Assembly (NCBI RefSeq): GCF_027925525.1
Contig: NZ_BSDJ01000018.1
Coordinates: 1 to 64,000, forward strand
Direction: 5' to 3'
Source: Paenibacillus tyrphae
GTDB lineage: Bacteria; Bacillota; Bacilli; Paenibacillales; NBRC-103111
DNA: 64,000 nucleotides
Positions 33,495-43,032 of the stretch are shown piece after piece. The position numbers were made by a program, and so were the translations under genes. Within the stretch, counting starts at the first letter, position 1. Every line of letters begins with the position of its first letter. The notes below the pieces were generated by a model. That model had not been told where the DNA came from. It did no database searches and worked only from the letters and a program-made list of their open reading frames with translations.

Positions 33495-35223
33495 GGACGC
33501 TCGCCTCCTTTCCGTGCTGGGAGCGGTAAATATCGCGGTAAATCGCGCTGCTCCGCAGCAGTTCCTGGTGCGTGCCCCAGGCGGCAATCGTGCCGTCCTC
33601 CAGCACAAGGATCAGATCCGCCTCTGTCACCGATGCAATACGCTGGGCGATGACGATGCAAGTCGTTTCGCTCATCAAAGCTTCCAAAGACTCGCGGATA
33701 CGGGCTTCCGTCACCAAATCGACGGCGCTCGTACTGTCGTCGAGAATAAGAATTTTAGGCCGGAGCAGCAGCGCCCGTGCAATGGATAAACGCTGCTTTT
33801 GGCCGCCCGACAGATTGACGCCCCGCTGGCCCAGCTCCGTATCGTAGCCGTCCGGCATACGTGCGATAAACTCATGAGCCTGCGCCGCCCGGGCCGCCGC
33901 CTCGACTTCCTCCTGCGAAGCGTCCGGCCGCCCGTAGCGGATGTTGTCGCGAATTGTGCCGCTGAACAAGATTGCCTGCTGCAGCACGATGCCGACTTGA
34001 CTGCGCAAATGCTTGGAATCGATGTCTCTTACATCGGTTCCGTCGATCAATACCCGGCCCTCCGTCGCATCGAACAGCCTTGGGACCAGGCCGACCAAGG
34101 ACGATTTGCCCGAGCCGGTCGCACCTAGAATGCCGACCGTCTGCCCCGGCTCGACAGCGAAGCTGACGTCCTTCAGCGCGAAGTCGGTCTTCCCCGGATC
34201 GTACGAGAACGATACCCGATCGAACCTCACGTGCCCCGCCCGGATGGCGCCGGCGTTGGCCTGCTTAGCTTCCGCGATGCCCGGCTGCGTCTCCAGCACT
34301 TCGCAGATGCGGTCCGCAGACGCTTTGGCCCGGGAGAACGAAATTAGCAGCATACCGACGGACAGTAAGGAAAAGAGAAGCTGCGACATATAGCTGAGGT
34401 ACGCGATCAGGTCGCCCACCGGCATCGCGCCTTCCCACGTCTGCGCGCCTCCGTACCAGAGTACGGCCACGATGCCTGCGTTCAGCACCAGCATCATCAG
34501 CGGCATATTGGCGGCAACGGTCCGCGCGGCTTTCAGGGCGACTTCCAGGTGCTCCCGGTTCGCCTTCCCGTAGCGCTCACGCTCGACGGCGGAGCGGACG
34601 AACGCTTTCACCACGCGGATGCCCTTGAGGTTCTCCTGAAGCACCGTGTTCAGCCCGTCCAGCTTTTCCTGCACCCGGCCGAACAGCGGAACCGACAGCC
34701 GGATCAGCGTGTACAAAATGATAATCAGGAGCGGCACCACCGCAAGCTGCATCAGCGAGAGCCGCGGACTGAGCGCGATCATCATCGCGATGCTGCCGAC
34801 CGCCAGCGACGCGCTGCGAACCATGGCGCGCAGCAGGATCTGAATCTGGTTCTGCACCTGCATGACATCCCCCGTCAGCCGGGTTACAAGCGATCCCGTC
34901 GTTAGCCGGTCCAAGTTGTCGAACGAAAAGGTCTGTACTTTTTGAAACAGGCTGAGACGCAGATCCGCCCCAAAGCCAAGCGCCGCCCGGCTGGAAAATA
35001 TCGTGCAGCCCATGCCGCCGAGCAGTCCGACGAGCGCAGCGCCGATCATCAGCAGGCCCGTATGCCAAATGTGCGCCAGATCGCTGCGCACGACGCCTTC
35101 GTTGATGACGCTCGCCATCAGCCTCGGCTGCAGCAGATCCATGCATACCTCCAGCACCATAAACAGGGGCGCCAGCAGCGCTGCCCATGTATAAGGCTTC
35201 AAGTAGCTTCTAAGCTTCCACAC
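33460..35223 (-). CDS. ABC exporter subunit, degenerate half (BmrC-like)
   Basis: A 587-residue membrane-ATPase fusion. Six spans (about 15-305), then Walker A GATGSGKSS, signature LSGGQKQRLSIARALL and ILILDDSTSAVD, in which Asp takes the place of the catalytic Glu. That is the mark of the noncanonical half of heterodimeric exporters. GTG 35223 has GGAGG 10 bases upstream and lies 3 bases after the marR stop. It is coexpressed with marR and the canonical subunit. Confidence 0.9.
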   Translation of the reverse strand: MWKLRSYLKPYTWAALLAPLFMVLEVCMDLLQPRLMASVINEGVVRSDLAHIWHTGLLMIGAALVGLLGGMGCTIFSSRAALGFGADLRLSLFQKVQTFSFDNLDRLTTGSLVTRLTGDVMQVQNQIQILLRAMVRSASLAVGSIAMMIALSPRLSLMQLAVVPLLIIILYTLIRLSVPLFGRVQEKLDGLNTVLQENLKGIRVVKAFVRSAVERERYGKANREHLEVALKAARTVAANMPLMMLVLNAGIVAVLWYGGAQTWEGAMPVGDLIAYLSYMSQLLFSLLSVGMLLISFSRAKASADRICEVLETQPGIAEAKQANAGAIRAGHVRFDRVSFSYDPGKTDFALKDVSFAVEPGQTVGILGATGSGKSSLVGLVPRLFDATEGRVLIDGTDVRDIDSKHLRSQVGIVLQQAILFSGTIRDNIRYGRPDASQEEVEAAARAAQAHEFIARMPDGYDTELGQRGVNLSGGQKQRLSIARALLLRPKILILDDSTSAVDLVTEARIRESLEALMSETTCIVIAQRIASVTEADLILVLEDGTIAAWGTHQELLRSSAIYRDIYRSQHGKEASVRDTASSTLSPS

Positions 35224-35226
35224 GTT

Positions 35227-35718
35227 TTAATTTCCTCCGATTGAGTTGTCCTCCGCTTGTTTGCCGGCTAACGATTCATCCTTGAAATTTCGTTGAAACG
35301 TCTCCAAGTCGTCGCGGACCTGCCACAGCAGCCGGCGGAACAGCATTTTTTCCTCCGGGCTGAAATGCTCGAAGCATTTCGCCTCCAGTACCTGCAGCGC
35401 TTCCTGAACGCCGGCGGCGGCTTGCCGTCCTTTCCCGGTCAAGTAGACGCGGGACACGCGCTGATCGTCCGGGTCCGGCTTCCGCTCGACGAGCCCCGTC
35501 TTCTCCATACGGTTGATCATTACGGTTAACGTAGGCGGCTTGATGAGCATGCTGTCCGCCAGCTCCTTCTGGCTCTGCCCGTCCCGTTCCGACAACCTCA
35601 TGAGCAGAGGAGGCTGTCCGGGAAAGACGTCGTATTTCTGAATCATCAGATCGACGCTGTGCCGGTGAAGCTTGAGTACATACCGCATCAGGCGGGTCAA
35701 CGAATCGTCGTGCGACAT
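35227..35718 (-). CDS. MarR family regulator of the ABC exporter
   Basis: A 163-residue winged-helix regulator with SQKELADSMLIKPPTLTVMI as recognition helix and the KPDPDDQRVSRVYLT wing. ATG 35718 has GGAGG 8 bases upstream. First gene of marR-ABC-ABC. A palindrome over the transcription start (35732-35751) suggests autoregulation, with release by an exporter substrate; the ligand is not known. Confidence 0.92.
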   Translation of the reverse strand: MSHDDSLTRLMRYVLKLHRHSVDLMIQKYDVFPGQPPLLMRLSERDGQSQKELADSMLIKPPTLTVMINRMEKTGLVERKPDPDDQRVSRVYLTGKGRQAAAGVQEALQVLEAKCFEHFSPEEKMLFRRLLWQVRDDLETFQRNFKDESLAGKQAEDNSIGGN

Positions 35719-35731
35719 CGGGGAGTCCTCC

Positions 35732-35786
35732 ATTTAGTTTGTCGGCTAAATAAATTCAGGTTAGGGGAATTTGGCGTCTCTGTCAA
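35732..35786 (-). promoter_or_regulatory. Promoter and palindromic operator of the marR-ABC operon
   Basis: On the minus strand TTGACA (35781-35786) and TAACCT (35758-35763) are 17 bases apart. The 20-base site ATTTAGCCGACAAACTAAAT (35732-35751), with arms ATTTAG / CTAAAT, begins at about +1. Confidence 0.7.
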
Positions 35787-35805
35787 TGGGGATTCTCCAA
35801 AAAAA

Positions 35806-35843
35806 AGGACAGCCAGTTGGTCATTTACCAAACGAGCTGTCCT
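35806..35843 (-). terminator. Terminator after the glycoside hydrolase operon
   Basis: AGGACAGC / GCTGTCCT outer stem with inner TTGGT / ACCAA, followed on the minus strand by eight T. Confidence 0.88.
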
Positions 35844-35857
35844 ACATAGTCATGGTT

Positions 35858-37714
35858 TTACTTAATAATTTCGACGGAGCGGATGTGCTCCACGCTATTA
35901 TCGTAGGCGTTGCCTATTCTTAAATCGCCATAATAGTTTTGTCGATGTGTAAATTTCGCATCCGTTACTTTAAAAACCGCTTCCTTCCACGTACCAGTCC
36001 CCTCTTTTTGAATCTCCAGCCCTTTGTAAGCATGGTCGACAGCATTGTACTGAAGGAGGATCTTATCCTTTCCGGCATCGAAATAAGACACTTTAATCGT
36101 TAATTGCGTGTCGCCTTCGCGAACGAATCCGTCGGATACTTGAAAATACAAATATTTATTGTCCGCTATTACTTTTCTGGCTTCCAGGCCTCCGACGGTT
36201 TCAACCTCGGAATAAGTTTCTTGTTTCGGATCGTCGGACTGAATTTGTTCCATCAGCGTGTACAGGTTGTCTTTTTTCAGAATGACCTTCGCTCTGTTGC
36301 TTTGTTTTTTCACCTTGATTTTACCGATGTGAATGACTCCGCTTCTCGACCATATGCGAAAATCGGAGGACACGTTTTGCCGATTGTCGAATTTCGCGTC
36401 GTTCAGCGTAAAGCTTTGCGTCTTCCACTCTCCCGTATTTCCCAAGACGACCTGAGCGGTCTGGGTGTAAGGCCCCTTTTGGCCGTCATACTGGAGGAAC
36501 CAAGACCCGCTTCCGCTATCCCGATAGGTGACCTCCACTTGAACGGTCGGATCGAGACCTTCGTTAGCATTGCGCAGCCATAGATCGTTCAATCGAAAAT
36601 AAGCGTATCTGCCTGAGTCAATCTCGATATGCGAACCATAATTTTTTACTCCGCTATCCCCCGGGGAGGTATTCAAAGACAAAGTGAGCGCTTGGTTCAT
36701 TTCAGTTCCGAAGAAAGTTTCCGCTCCATTTAAAGCTTGATAATGATAAAATGCCTTCAGCGGAGTTAAGTCTTGCTTGACAAGCCCGTAGTTGTCTTCC
36801 GTGACGTCACCCACATTCGCATTCCGGTAATTGTACCAAAAGACTTTGGCGATATTCGGCCATCTTTTATTCATCACATAGACTTGATCCACATAATTCG
36901 CTTGCTCGTAAAGCTTCGTCCCCTCGGAGGTTAAGCCGGTTTCCGTAATCCAGACCGGTTTGCCGCTCAGGCTGGAGCTGTGCTTACGCACGATTTCCAT
37001 CATGCCGTTATATTTCTTCACAAGCTCTTGCGACGGTCCGTAGGCATGATAATTGATAACGTCGAAATAGCTTCCCGCCCCGAGATCCATCAATTGATCG
37101 AACCAGGCGCCAACTCCGTAGTTGGCGTCCCGCCCGTACGCCAATGCGAGCCCCCCTATCAACACTTGGTTGGTTGGGTCAGTCGCTTTGATCTGGTTAT
37201 ATGCCTTTTGGAGCAAAGTCAAATAATCACTTGTACCGCTTTTCCAAAATATCGAATAATCGGGTTCGTTCCATACTTCCCAATGATGAATGACGCCTTT
37301 ATATCTGGCCGTAATAAATTTTACATAGCTTTCCCAGTCTGCCCAGTTCGCCGGCTTATAGCGCGTGCTCTCCGGATCGCCCGGCTTGGAGGAAGCCCAG
37401 GGCGCAGTATACGCCAATATCCAAACGATGTTGATGCCTTTGTCCGTCAACCGCTTGACGATATCGTCCATTTTGGCCAATACGTTGGGATCGTACTTCC
37501 CTTTGGCCGGTTCGAGGGCTCCCCACTCGGGCGAAATGCGAATCCATTTGACCTGCGAAGCGGCCATTTGGTCGATTAAAGCCGGATAATCCGCATAGCG
37601 GTGCGGATGCTCGTTCACTCCGAAATAGTCCGCGTCCATTGCTTTGGCCTGCGGAATCGGAAAGCTATACAACAATACTAAGCAAACGATCAGAACAACC
37701 ACAGTCTTCTTCAT
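35858..37714 (-). CDS. Secreted glycoside hydrolase, clan GH-A type, with two beta domains
   Basis: A 618-residue secreted protein: signal peptide (about 1-25), a TIM-barrel domain (about 28-340) and two similar C-terminal beta-sandwich domains (about 355-475 and 500-618), both with a ...KF..RQN...DLRI-like ending. The barrel has HHWEVWNEPDYS with the acid/base Glu and PVWITETGLTSEG with the nucleophile Glu, as in GH39/GH5-like and PslG-type enzymes. GAGGAG lies 12 bases before the ATG. Second gene of a two-gene operon. The target polysaccharide is not known; it could be an exopolysaccharide or a plant xylan. Confidence 0.82.
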   Translation of the reverse strand: MKKTVVVLIVCLVLLYSFPIPQAKAMDADYFGVNEHPHRYADYPALIDQMAASQVKWIRISPEWGALEPAKGKYDPNVLAKMDDIVKRLTDKGINIVWILAYTAPWASSKPGDPESTRYKPANWADWESYVKFITARYKGVIHHWEVWNEPDYSIFWKSGTSDYLTLLQKAYNQIKATDPTNQVLIGGLALAYGRDANYGVGAWFDQLMDLGAGSYFDVINYHAYGPSQELVKKYNGMMEIVRKHSSSLSGKPVWITETGLTSEGTKLYEQANYVDQVYVMNKRWPNIAKVFWYNYRNANVGDVTEDNYGLVKQDLTPLKAFYHYQALNGAETFFGTEMNQALTLSLNTSPGDSGVKNYGSHIEIDSGRYAYFRLNDLWLRNANEGLDPTVQVEVTYRDSGSGSWFLQYDGQKGPYTQTAQVVLGNTGEWKTQSFTLNDAKFDNRQNVSSDFRIWSRSGVIHIGKIKVKKQSNRAKVILKKDNLYTLMEQIQSDDPKQETYSEVETVGGLEARKVIADNKYLYFQVSDGFVREGDTQLTIKVSYFDAGKDKILLQYNAVDHAYKGLEIQKEGTGTWKEAVFKVTDAKFTHRQNYYGDLRIGNAYDNSVEHIRSVEIIK

Positions 37715-37763
37715 AGATCATAAGCTCTCCTCTCGGCTCTTCGGATAAATGACGTCTGTTTCC

Positions 37764-40352
37764 TCAAGGAACCGCTGCGGGTGGCGTCGTCACCGTTACG
37801 GTGTTGTTGGGCGCGGATTCGTTCAGAATATACTGAACCGCCTCGCCCGGTTGCAGCGTTTCGGTTAGGAGCACGGCCGGATTCGCCTGAAGAGTTACCT
37901 TCGAATATGCCGATGCATAAGAGGTTCCCGGTCCAAACCGCTCTCCGACATAAGTTCCCGATTGCGGCATCGTCACACGCACCTGCATCGTCTGGGGGAT
38001 TTTATCGAAATTCACAAAATTCAGCAAAACTTTATCCGCTTTCGCTCCCACGACGGATGCAGGTAAAGCTGAAGTATCGACCGCTCGAAAGTATACCTTT
38101 TTGTCAGCAGCGCCCGTCCGGTTTACATAGTCGTATGCCAGAGGCCGTCCATGTGTGGCGTAAGCGAGAGCAAGCCTCCGGAATGTCGCAAGACGGTAAT
38201 CGTTCGCTTCGTTGACGTTCTGCCAGGCAACCACCTGTTCGGGCTGCAATATATTCCAGTCGACAGTGGGCTTGAACAGACTGTAGGAAACGCGGCTCGA
38301 GTCGGTATAAAACGCGGCATGCTGCATAATATGATCCGCATACCCGATATTGCTGCGGAGCTCCCGGTCAAAGATGGCCTTATATTTATTCCCGCCGCTG
38401 TGCGTGCCGAATCGCGGATCGCCGTCAAAATGCGTGTCGTTCGCGCCCGTTTCGCTCATGACCATCTCTTTCCGCAGCCCGTCCCCGGTGTAATCATCAT
38501 AGGTCAGCAAATTCTCAATCAGCGCTCCTCCTCTTTTGCCCAGAGCACCGACTCCGGTCGTTCCGTAGCTGTGGCCGTTGGTCAAATCCGCGTAATCTTC
38601 GACTTGTCTGCGGGATTTCGGATCTCTTTCCCAGCCTTCCGGAATCCCTTTTTTCTCGTTATAGGACCAGCCGGGCGCGACAATTTTCAGATTCATCTTC
38701 CCCCCCGGGGAGTCCCGATGTTCTTTCAAAAACTTGGCCAAGGCGACCGTACCGGCCAAGCTATGATTGTATCCTCCGGGTTCGTTGTCAACTTCGACAT
38801 ACTGAAACAAATCTCCGAAATCCGTAATAAACTTTTCATAGTATTGCTTCACCCAGGGTGGGACGTTACCGGCGGCGATATCCGGATCTTTTACCGTAAT
38901 GTTGCTTCCGAAAATATCGACCAACGGTGTCAAATTCAGCTGCTTCATCGTCTCCAATACGGACCTGGCATGGGGTCGCCACTTGGATTGGGTATCGGAC
39001 CAGAAGCCTACTCTCATCCAGTTGCCGCTGTACGCGATCCCCATCCACTTGGTAAGTTGGGGATACTGTCGGATCACGTCTTCGTCGTATGCAAAATTAT
39101 TCAGCATATTCGTCCCGAGATGGACGTATCTGCCATGAACAGGCTCCACTGCCGGCCGCTGCAAGGCGTCAAGCTGCAAGTAATCCCAAACCCACCAAAG
39201 GTAAGGGTCGCCGGTCGAATCGGCCAAATGGCCACCATACGCTTCCAGCTTTATGGTATTTGTTCCCTTTTGCAAAAGCGACGGCGGGATAAACAAACGG
39301 TAAGTATTCTTGTACGCCAACGGCTTTCCGGCCGAATCTACAGCCCCGCTGCCGTTTATGCCGGCGATTTGGATGAGTCCTGCCATGATCTGGTTGGAGA
39401 AGACCGCCATCTGCGGGATGGACCTGTAGGCGTCCAGAATGCGGAAATGAAGCTCCGCTCCTTCGCATGGCACTTCATTTAATGTAAACGAAAGCGATAG
39501 TGTCGGGTTTACGCTTGCGTTCAAGCCTTTGGATACGCTTGTCCAATCTGTTTTGGCTTTCCAATCGGAAGGAATCGAAAAAGGAGCCGGTTGTGCTTTA
39601 TAATTCGAAAATTCAGCCGAGCTCCCGTCGTTTTTGCCGATTCTCCACAGCGTAGAATCCGACCCATCCGACGGCTCCAATACGGTAATGGAAATGTCGT
39701 CAAAAAACACCTTGGTTCCGGACGGCTGTTTTCCAGCGAAGTTTAACACCTGTATCTCGAAGCGGATATCGTTGATGGTCCCTCCGTTCTTCGGTTGAAA
39801 CCGGCTGTCCGTCCCGTAGTAATAAAACGTCTCGAGGTCTCCGTTTTTTTGCGTATTGGATACCGTATCTGCGCTGCCGTCCGTCCACTGGACCCCTGCC
39901 GTCGAATTCGTCGACCAATAGATTCGGGTGCCTTGCCCGCCGCCCCATCCCTCCGGCTGCCAACGTCTGAATTGCACCCGTACGAGCCGATCGGGCTTAT
40001 TCATAAACTCCGCCAGCTCTGAAGAGGTAAATCCAAGCGAGCCGACCGCGCTCTTGTAAGCGGTGCTTGCATCTCCTATGGTGACGGCAAGCGCGGGATT
40101 GGCCGCATTGTGCGGATTGCTCTCCCATGTCGCGTTAATTCCGTTCCATGGATTTCCGCTGCTTTCAAACGACCATCGTTTATCGATGGAGGTTGGTTTC
40201 CATTCCCGTCCGCCATAAGTAACAATGGGAGCACAGCTGGCTCCCGAATTCGCTTCTGCAGCCGATATTTCCGGCAATGGGGAGGCGAATCCTGCAAGCC
40301 ACAGCGTTATGGCGACAAAGACAATCAAGCCCGATTTTAGCTTATTGCGCAC
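37764..40352 (-). CDS. Large secreted glycoside hydrolase-like protein
   Basis: An 862-residue secreted protein with a signal peptide (about 1-33). An N-terminal carbohydrate-binding-like beta domain (about 40-235) is followed by a second beta domain (about 240-405) resembling the C-terminal module of PL4 rhamnogalacturonan lyases (KGTNTIKLEAYGG, WWVWDYLQLDAL). A barrel-like region then holds YVEVDNEPGGYNH and MVMSETGANDTHFDGD, likely acid/base and nucleophile, and a final beta domain reaches to 862. GTG 40352 has GAAAGGG 8 bases upstream. It lies 49 bases before its partner. The family was not assigned with confidence. Confidence 0.75.
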   Translation of the reverse strand: MRNKLKSGLIVFVAITLWLAGFASPLPEISAAEANSGASCAPIVTYGGREWKPTSIDKRWSFESSGNPWNGINATWESNPHNAANPALAVTIGDASTAYKSAVGSLGFTSSELAEFMNKPDRLVRVQFRRWQPEGWGGGQGTRIYWSTNSTAGVQWTDGSADTVSNTQKNGDLETFYYYGTDSRFQPKNGGTINDIRFEIQVLNFAGKQPSGTKVFFDDISITVLEPSDGSDSTLWRIGKNDGSSAEFSNYKAQPAPFSIPSDWKAKTDWTSVSKGLNASVNPTLSLSFTLNEVPCEGAELHFRILDAYRSIPQMAVFSNQIMAGLIQIAGINGSGAVDSAGKPLAYKNTYRLFIPPSLLQKGTNTIKLEAYGGHLADSTGDPYLWWVWDYLQLDALQRPAVEPVHGRYVHLGTNMLNNFAYDEDVIRQYPQLTKWMGIAYSGNWMRVGFWSDTQSKWRPHARSVLETMKQLNLTPLVDIFGSNITVKDPDIAAGNVPPWVKQYYEKFITDFGDLFQYVEVDNEPGGYNHSLAGTVALAKFLKEHRDSPGGKMNLKIVAPGWSYNEKKGIPEGWERDPKSRRQVEDYADLTNGHSYGTTGVGALGKRGGALIENLLTYDDYTGDGLRKEMVMSETGANDTHFDGDPRFGTHSGGNKYKAIFDRELRSNIGYADHIMQHAAFYTDSSRVSYSLFKPTVDWNILQPEQVVAWQNVNEANDYRLATFRRLALAYATHGRPLAYDYVNRTGAADKKVYFRAVDTSALPASVVGAKADKVLLNFVNFDKIPQTMQVRVTMPQSGTYVGERFGPGTSYASAYSKVTLQANPAVLLTETLQPGEAVQYILNESAPNNTVTVTTPPAAVP

Positions 40353-40423
40353 AACATCAACCCTTTCTCCAGAATGACGGAATCCGTCAAAACCTCAGTT
40401 TTAAGAAATTGCCTTTGAAACAT

Positions 40424-40452
40424 ATTGTATCATGCAAAATATGACATATCAA
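40424..40452 (-). promoter_or_regulatory. Promoter of the glycoside hydrolase operon
   Basis: On the minus strand TTGATA (40447-40452), 17 bases, TACAAT (40424-40429). The site is flanked by the short inverted repeat CCTTTGA / TCAAAGG (40412-40418, 40450-40456). Confidence 0.6.
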
Positions 40453-40484
40453 AGGTCAAGTTTTGTCGATAAATTGTTAAAAAA

Positions 40485-40554
40485 CGCGACGATCAGCCAA
40501 CCCGGTGACCGATGGCAATTGCCGCGGTGCGTGAGGGTTGCGCAGATCGTCGCG
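40485..40554 (-). terminator. Terminator after malic enzyme
   Basis: Long hairpin with the 10-base arms CGCGACGATC / GATCGTCGCG and further pairing of GGTTG / CAACC inside; six T follow on the minus strand. Confidence 0.8.
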
Positions 40555-40592
40555 CTTTTCGAAGAAAGAACCGATCTTACAATGGTAATTCG

Positions 40593-42014
40593 TTAAGCAA
40601 ACTCGTGCGGAATTTTGCGTGCCACGCCGGTTTCCACTGCGGCTTGGGTTACTTTTTTTCTAACCGCTTCTACGACCCGGCTGTTAAAGACGCTCGGAAT
40701 GATATACTGCTCGTTCAATTCGTCGTCCTCCACGGTCGAGGCGATCGCGTAAGCGGCGGCGAGCTTCATTTCCTCGTTAATCGTCGTCGCCTGGCAATCC
40801 AGCGCCCCTCTGAAAATGCCGGGGAAGCACAGCACGTTGTTTAACTGGTTCGGGTAATCCGACCTTCCGGTTGCCATGACGCGAACGTACGGCTCCGCAA
40901 TTTCCGGCAGAATCTCCGGCGTCGGATTGGCCATGGCAAAGACGATCGGGTCATTGGCCATTTTTTTCAAATCCTCGACGCCGATCACGCCCGGACCGGA
41001 CAGGCCGATAAATACATCCGCATCCTGCATTGCGTCCGTTAAAGTGCCCGCAATGTTATCCGGGTTCGTATGCTCGGCATACCATTGAAACATGGGATTG
41101 CTGTACGCTTCACCCCGGCGAATAATCCCGACGGACCGCGAAGCGCCGATGATATGCGTCACTCCGGCTGCCATCAGCATCTTGGTGCATGCTACTCCGG
41201 CGGCGCCGACCCCGCTGAAGACGACTTTAATGTCCGTCAGTTTTTTGCCGACCAATTTCAGGGCGTTAATCAGTCCCGCCAGCATAACGACGGCCGTTCC
41301 ATGCTGATCGTCATGAAATACCGGGATATCCAGCTCCTGCTTCAACCGCTCCTCGATTTCAAAGCAGCGCGGAGAGGAAATATCCTCCAGATTGATTCCG
41401 CCGAATGCCGGCGCAATGGCTTTCACGATCCGGATAATTTCTTCCGTATCCTTCGTATCCAAACAAATCGGAAACGAGTCGATGCCCGCCATTTCCTTGA
41501 ACAGCATCGCTTTTCCTTCCATCACCGGCATCGCCGCGATCGGCCCGATATCTCCGAGCCCGAGGACGGCCGTCCCGTCGCTGACGACCGCGACCGTATT
41601 TCTTTTGATCGTCAGCGAATATGCCTTGGCAGGGTCTTCGTGCAGCGCCATACAGACGCGGGCTACACCAGGAGTGTACACATGGGAGAGATCGTCCCGA
41701 TTTTTGATCGGCACTTTCGAATGGACCTCAAGCTTGCCGCCCAGGTGCATCAAGAAGGTGCGGTCGGAAAAGTTAATGATTTTAATTCCCGGCACTTTGG
41801 TCACATTTTTAATCAAGGAAGCTTCGTTTTCCGCATTGGACACATTCACCGTAATGTCGCGGATCGTCGTATTTTTACTCCGGTTCACGTTATCGACGGC
41901 GACAATCTCGCCCCCGGTTTCGTGAATCGCATTCGCGATATGAATGAACGGCACATTCGGTTCCGTCTCCATCCGCAAAATAATCGTATAGCTCCCGCTT
42001 GTTTGAACTCCCAT
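40593..42014 (-). CDS. NAD(P)-dependent malic enzyme with N-terminal ACT domain
   Basis: A 473-residue enzyme that decarboxylates malate to pyruvate. An ACT-like regulatory domain (about 5-85) comes before the malic domain (about 95-230, VYTPGVARVC, SDGTAVLGLGDIGP, HDDQHGTAVV) and the NAD-binding domain (about 240-450, FSGVGAAGVAC, AMANPTPEILPE). This layout is that of YtsJ/MleA-like enzymes of bacilli. GGGAGGAG lies before ATG 42014. It is a single-gene unit with its own terminator. Confidence 0.92.
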   Translation of the reverse strand: MGVQTSGSYTIILRMETEPNVPFIHIANAIHETGGEIVAVDNVNRSKNTTIRDITVNVSNAENEASLIKNVTKVPGIKIINFSDRTFLMHLGGKLEVHSKVPIKNRDDLSHVYTPGVARVCMALHEDPAKAYSLTIKRNTVAVVSDGTAVLGLGDIGPIAAMPVMEGKAMLFKEMAGIDSFPICLDTKDTEEIIRIVKAIAPAFGGINLEDISSPRCFEIEERLKQELDIPVFHDDQHGTAVVMLAGLINALKLVGKKLTDIKVVFSGVGAAGVACTKMLMAAGVTHIIGASRSVGIIRRGEAYSNPMFQWYAEHTNPDNIAGTLTDAMQDADVFIGLSGPGVIGVEDLKKMANDPIVFAMANPTPEILPEIAEPYVRVMATGRSDYPNQLNNVLCFPGIFRGALDCQATTINEEMKLAAAYAIASTVEDDELNEQYIIPSVFNSRVVEAVRKKVTQAAVETGVARKIPHEFA

Positions 42015-42182
42015 GACAAATTCTCCTCCCTGATATCCCCTGCAAGTGGATCGACGTTTTTAATGTTATATCACATATGAGAAATAACCCCTCATTAATG
42101 CGTACTATTAATATATATGATACAACCTTATTCGTAAAGAGTATGATTGTCAAATCATAGCGAGCAGCGGGATGAAGCCCGA

Positions 42183-42728
42183 TTACTCGTTACATCTTCC
42201 CATCACGATGGTGTTGTAATAGTTGCCGTCGGAAAGAATTTTGTCGTTTTTCAATAGGCCTTCAACTTCAAACCCAAGCCTTTTATACAGTTCAATCGCT
42301 TTGTCGTTGGTTTCCAGGACATTCAAGGTCATTTTTTTAATGCCATTCGCGTCAGCCCAAGCAATCGATTCTTTTAAAAGATTTTTCCCGATGCCATTTC
42401 CCCAAAACTCCTTTAATACGCATACTCCAAATTCGACTTTATGAGAGAATCGCTTCAAATAAGCTCCTTCGCATCTTGAAAATCCGACGATCCGGTCCTG
42501 AACGGCGGCAACTAAAAATAAGTTTCTTGGTTGCTCTGTATCGATTTTAATGATCTGCTCGAAGCCTGCCGGATCGATGAACGCCTCCCCTCTTTCTCGG
42601 TCCATATTTTCGGTTTCTCCGTCAATCTGCAATCTTACTTCGGACAATTGTTTTGCGTAATTTTCGATTGCGGATCTGATCGTATAATTTAATCCGTTGA
42701 TATAAAACTCTTGTGTGTTCGCTAGCAT
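42183..42728 (-). CDS. GNAT family N-acetyltransferase
   Basis: A 181-residue GNAT protein. FGVCVLKEFWGNGIGKNLL is the acetyl-CoA motif and KMTLNVLETNDKAIELYKRLGF the second conserved part, as in RimI/PaiA-like enzymes. ATG 42728 has GGAGC 7 bases upstream. A hairpin (42803-42830) lies upstream. Base composition is more AT-rich than the neighbours. The acetylated substrate is unknown. Confidence 0.85.
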   Translation of the reverse strand: MLANTQEFYINGLNYTIRSAIENYAKQLSEVRLQIDGETENMDRERGEAFIDPAGFEQIIKIDTEQPRNLFLVAAVQDRIVGFSRCEGAYLKRFSHKVEFGVCVLKEFWGNGIGKNLLKESIAWADANGIKKMTLNVLETNDKAIELYKRLGFEVEGLLKNDKILSDGNYYNTIVMGRCNE

Positions 42729-43032
42729 GTAATAGGCTCCATTTCTGTTTAGTTGATTCTTCCTATGCTTTGTTCAATAATACGCGCTTCAAAAGAAGAA
42801 AGCCCCGATATTGAAAAATCCATATCGAGGCACCTGCATGCAAGCAAAACATTCTGTTGACCTATTCTATCATAATTTCCATAAAAACCAAAATATCATC
42901 GAACCGATAAAGGTTCGATTGACGATGCGAAAATGACAATCGTCACCAAGATCGGATTACTTCTTTCACTGTTTGACAACTCCCCGATGAGAGATACTTA
43001 ATTTACAAATTGATCGAAGGAGTGTTGTTACC
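42729..43032. other. Intergenic stretch with three short hairpins and a promoter
   Basis: It holds CCCCGATAT / ATATCGAGG (42803-42830), GAACC / GGTTC (42901-42916) and GACGAT / ATCGTC (42921-42944). A promoter, TTGACA (42973-42978), 16 bases, TACTTA (42995-43000), faces the gene at 43033. No ORF is convincing. Confidence 0.5.

Noticed and set aside
33495..33608. Longer start for the canonical ABC subunit at 33608
   Set aside because: It would overlap the partner by almost 150 bases, gives a Cys/Arg-rich low-quality N-terminus and lacks a ribosome binding site. GTG 33494 has a good one.
38151..39482. Open frame of 443 codons on the plus strand
   Set aside because: Antisense to the 862-residue secreted protein, which has a signal peptide and domains. 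No ribosome binding site is seen for the shadow frame.
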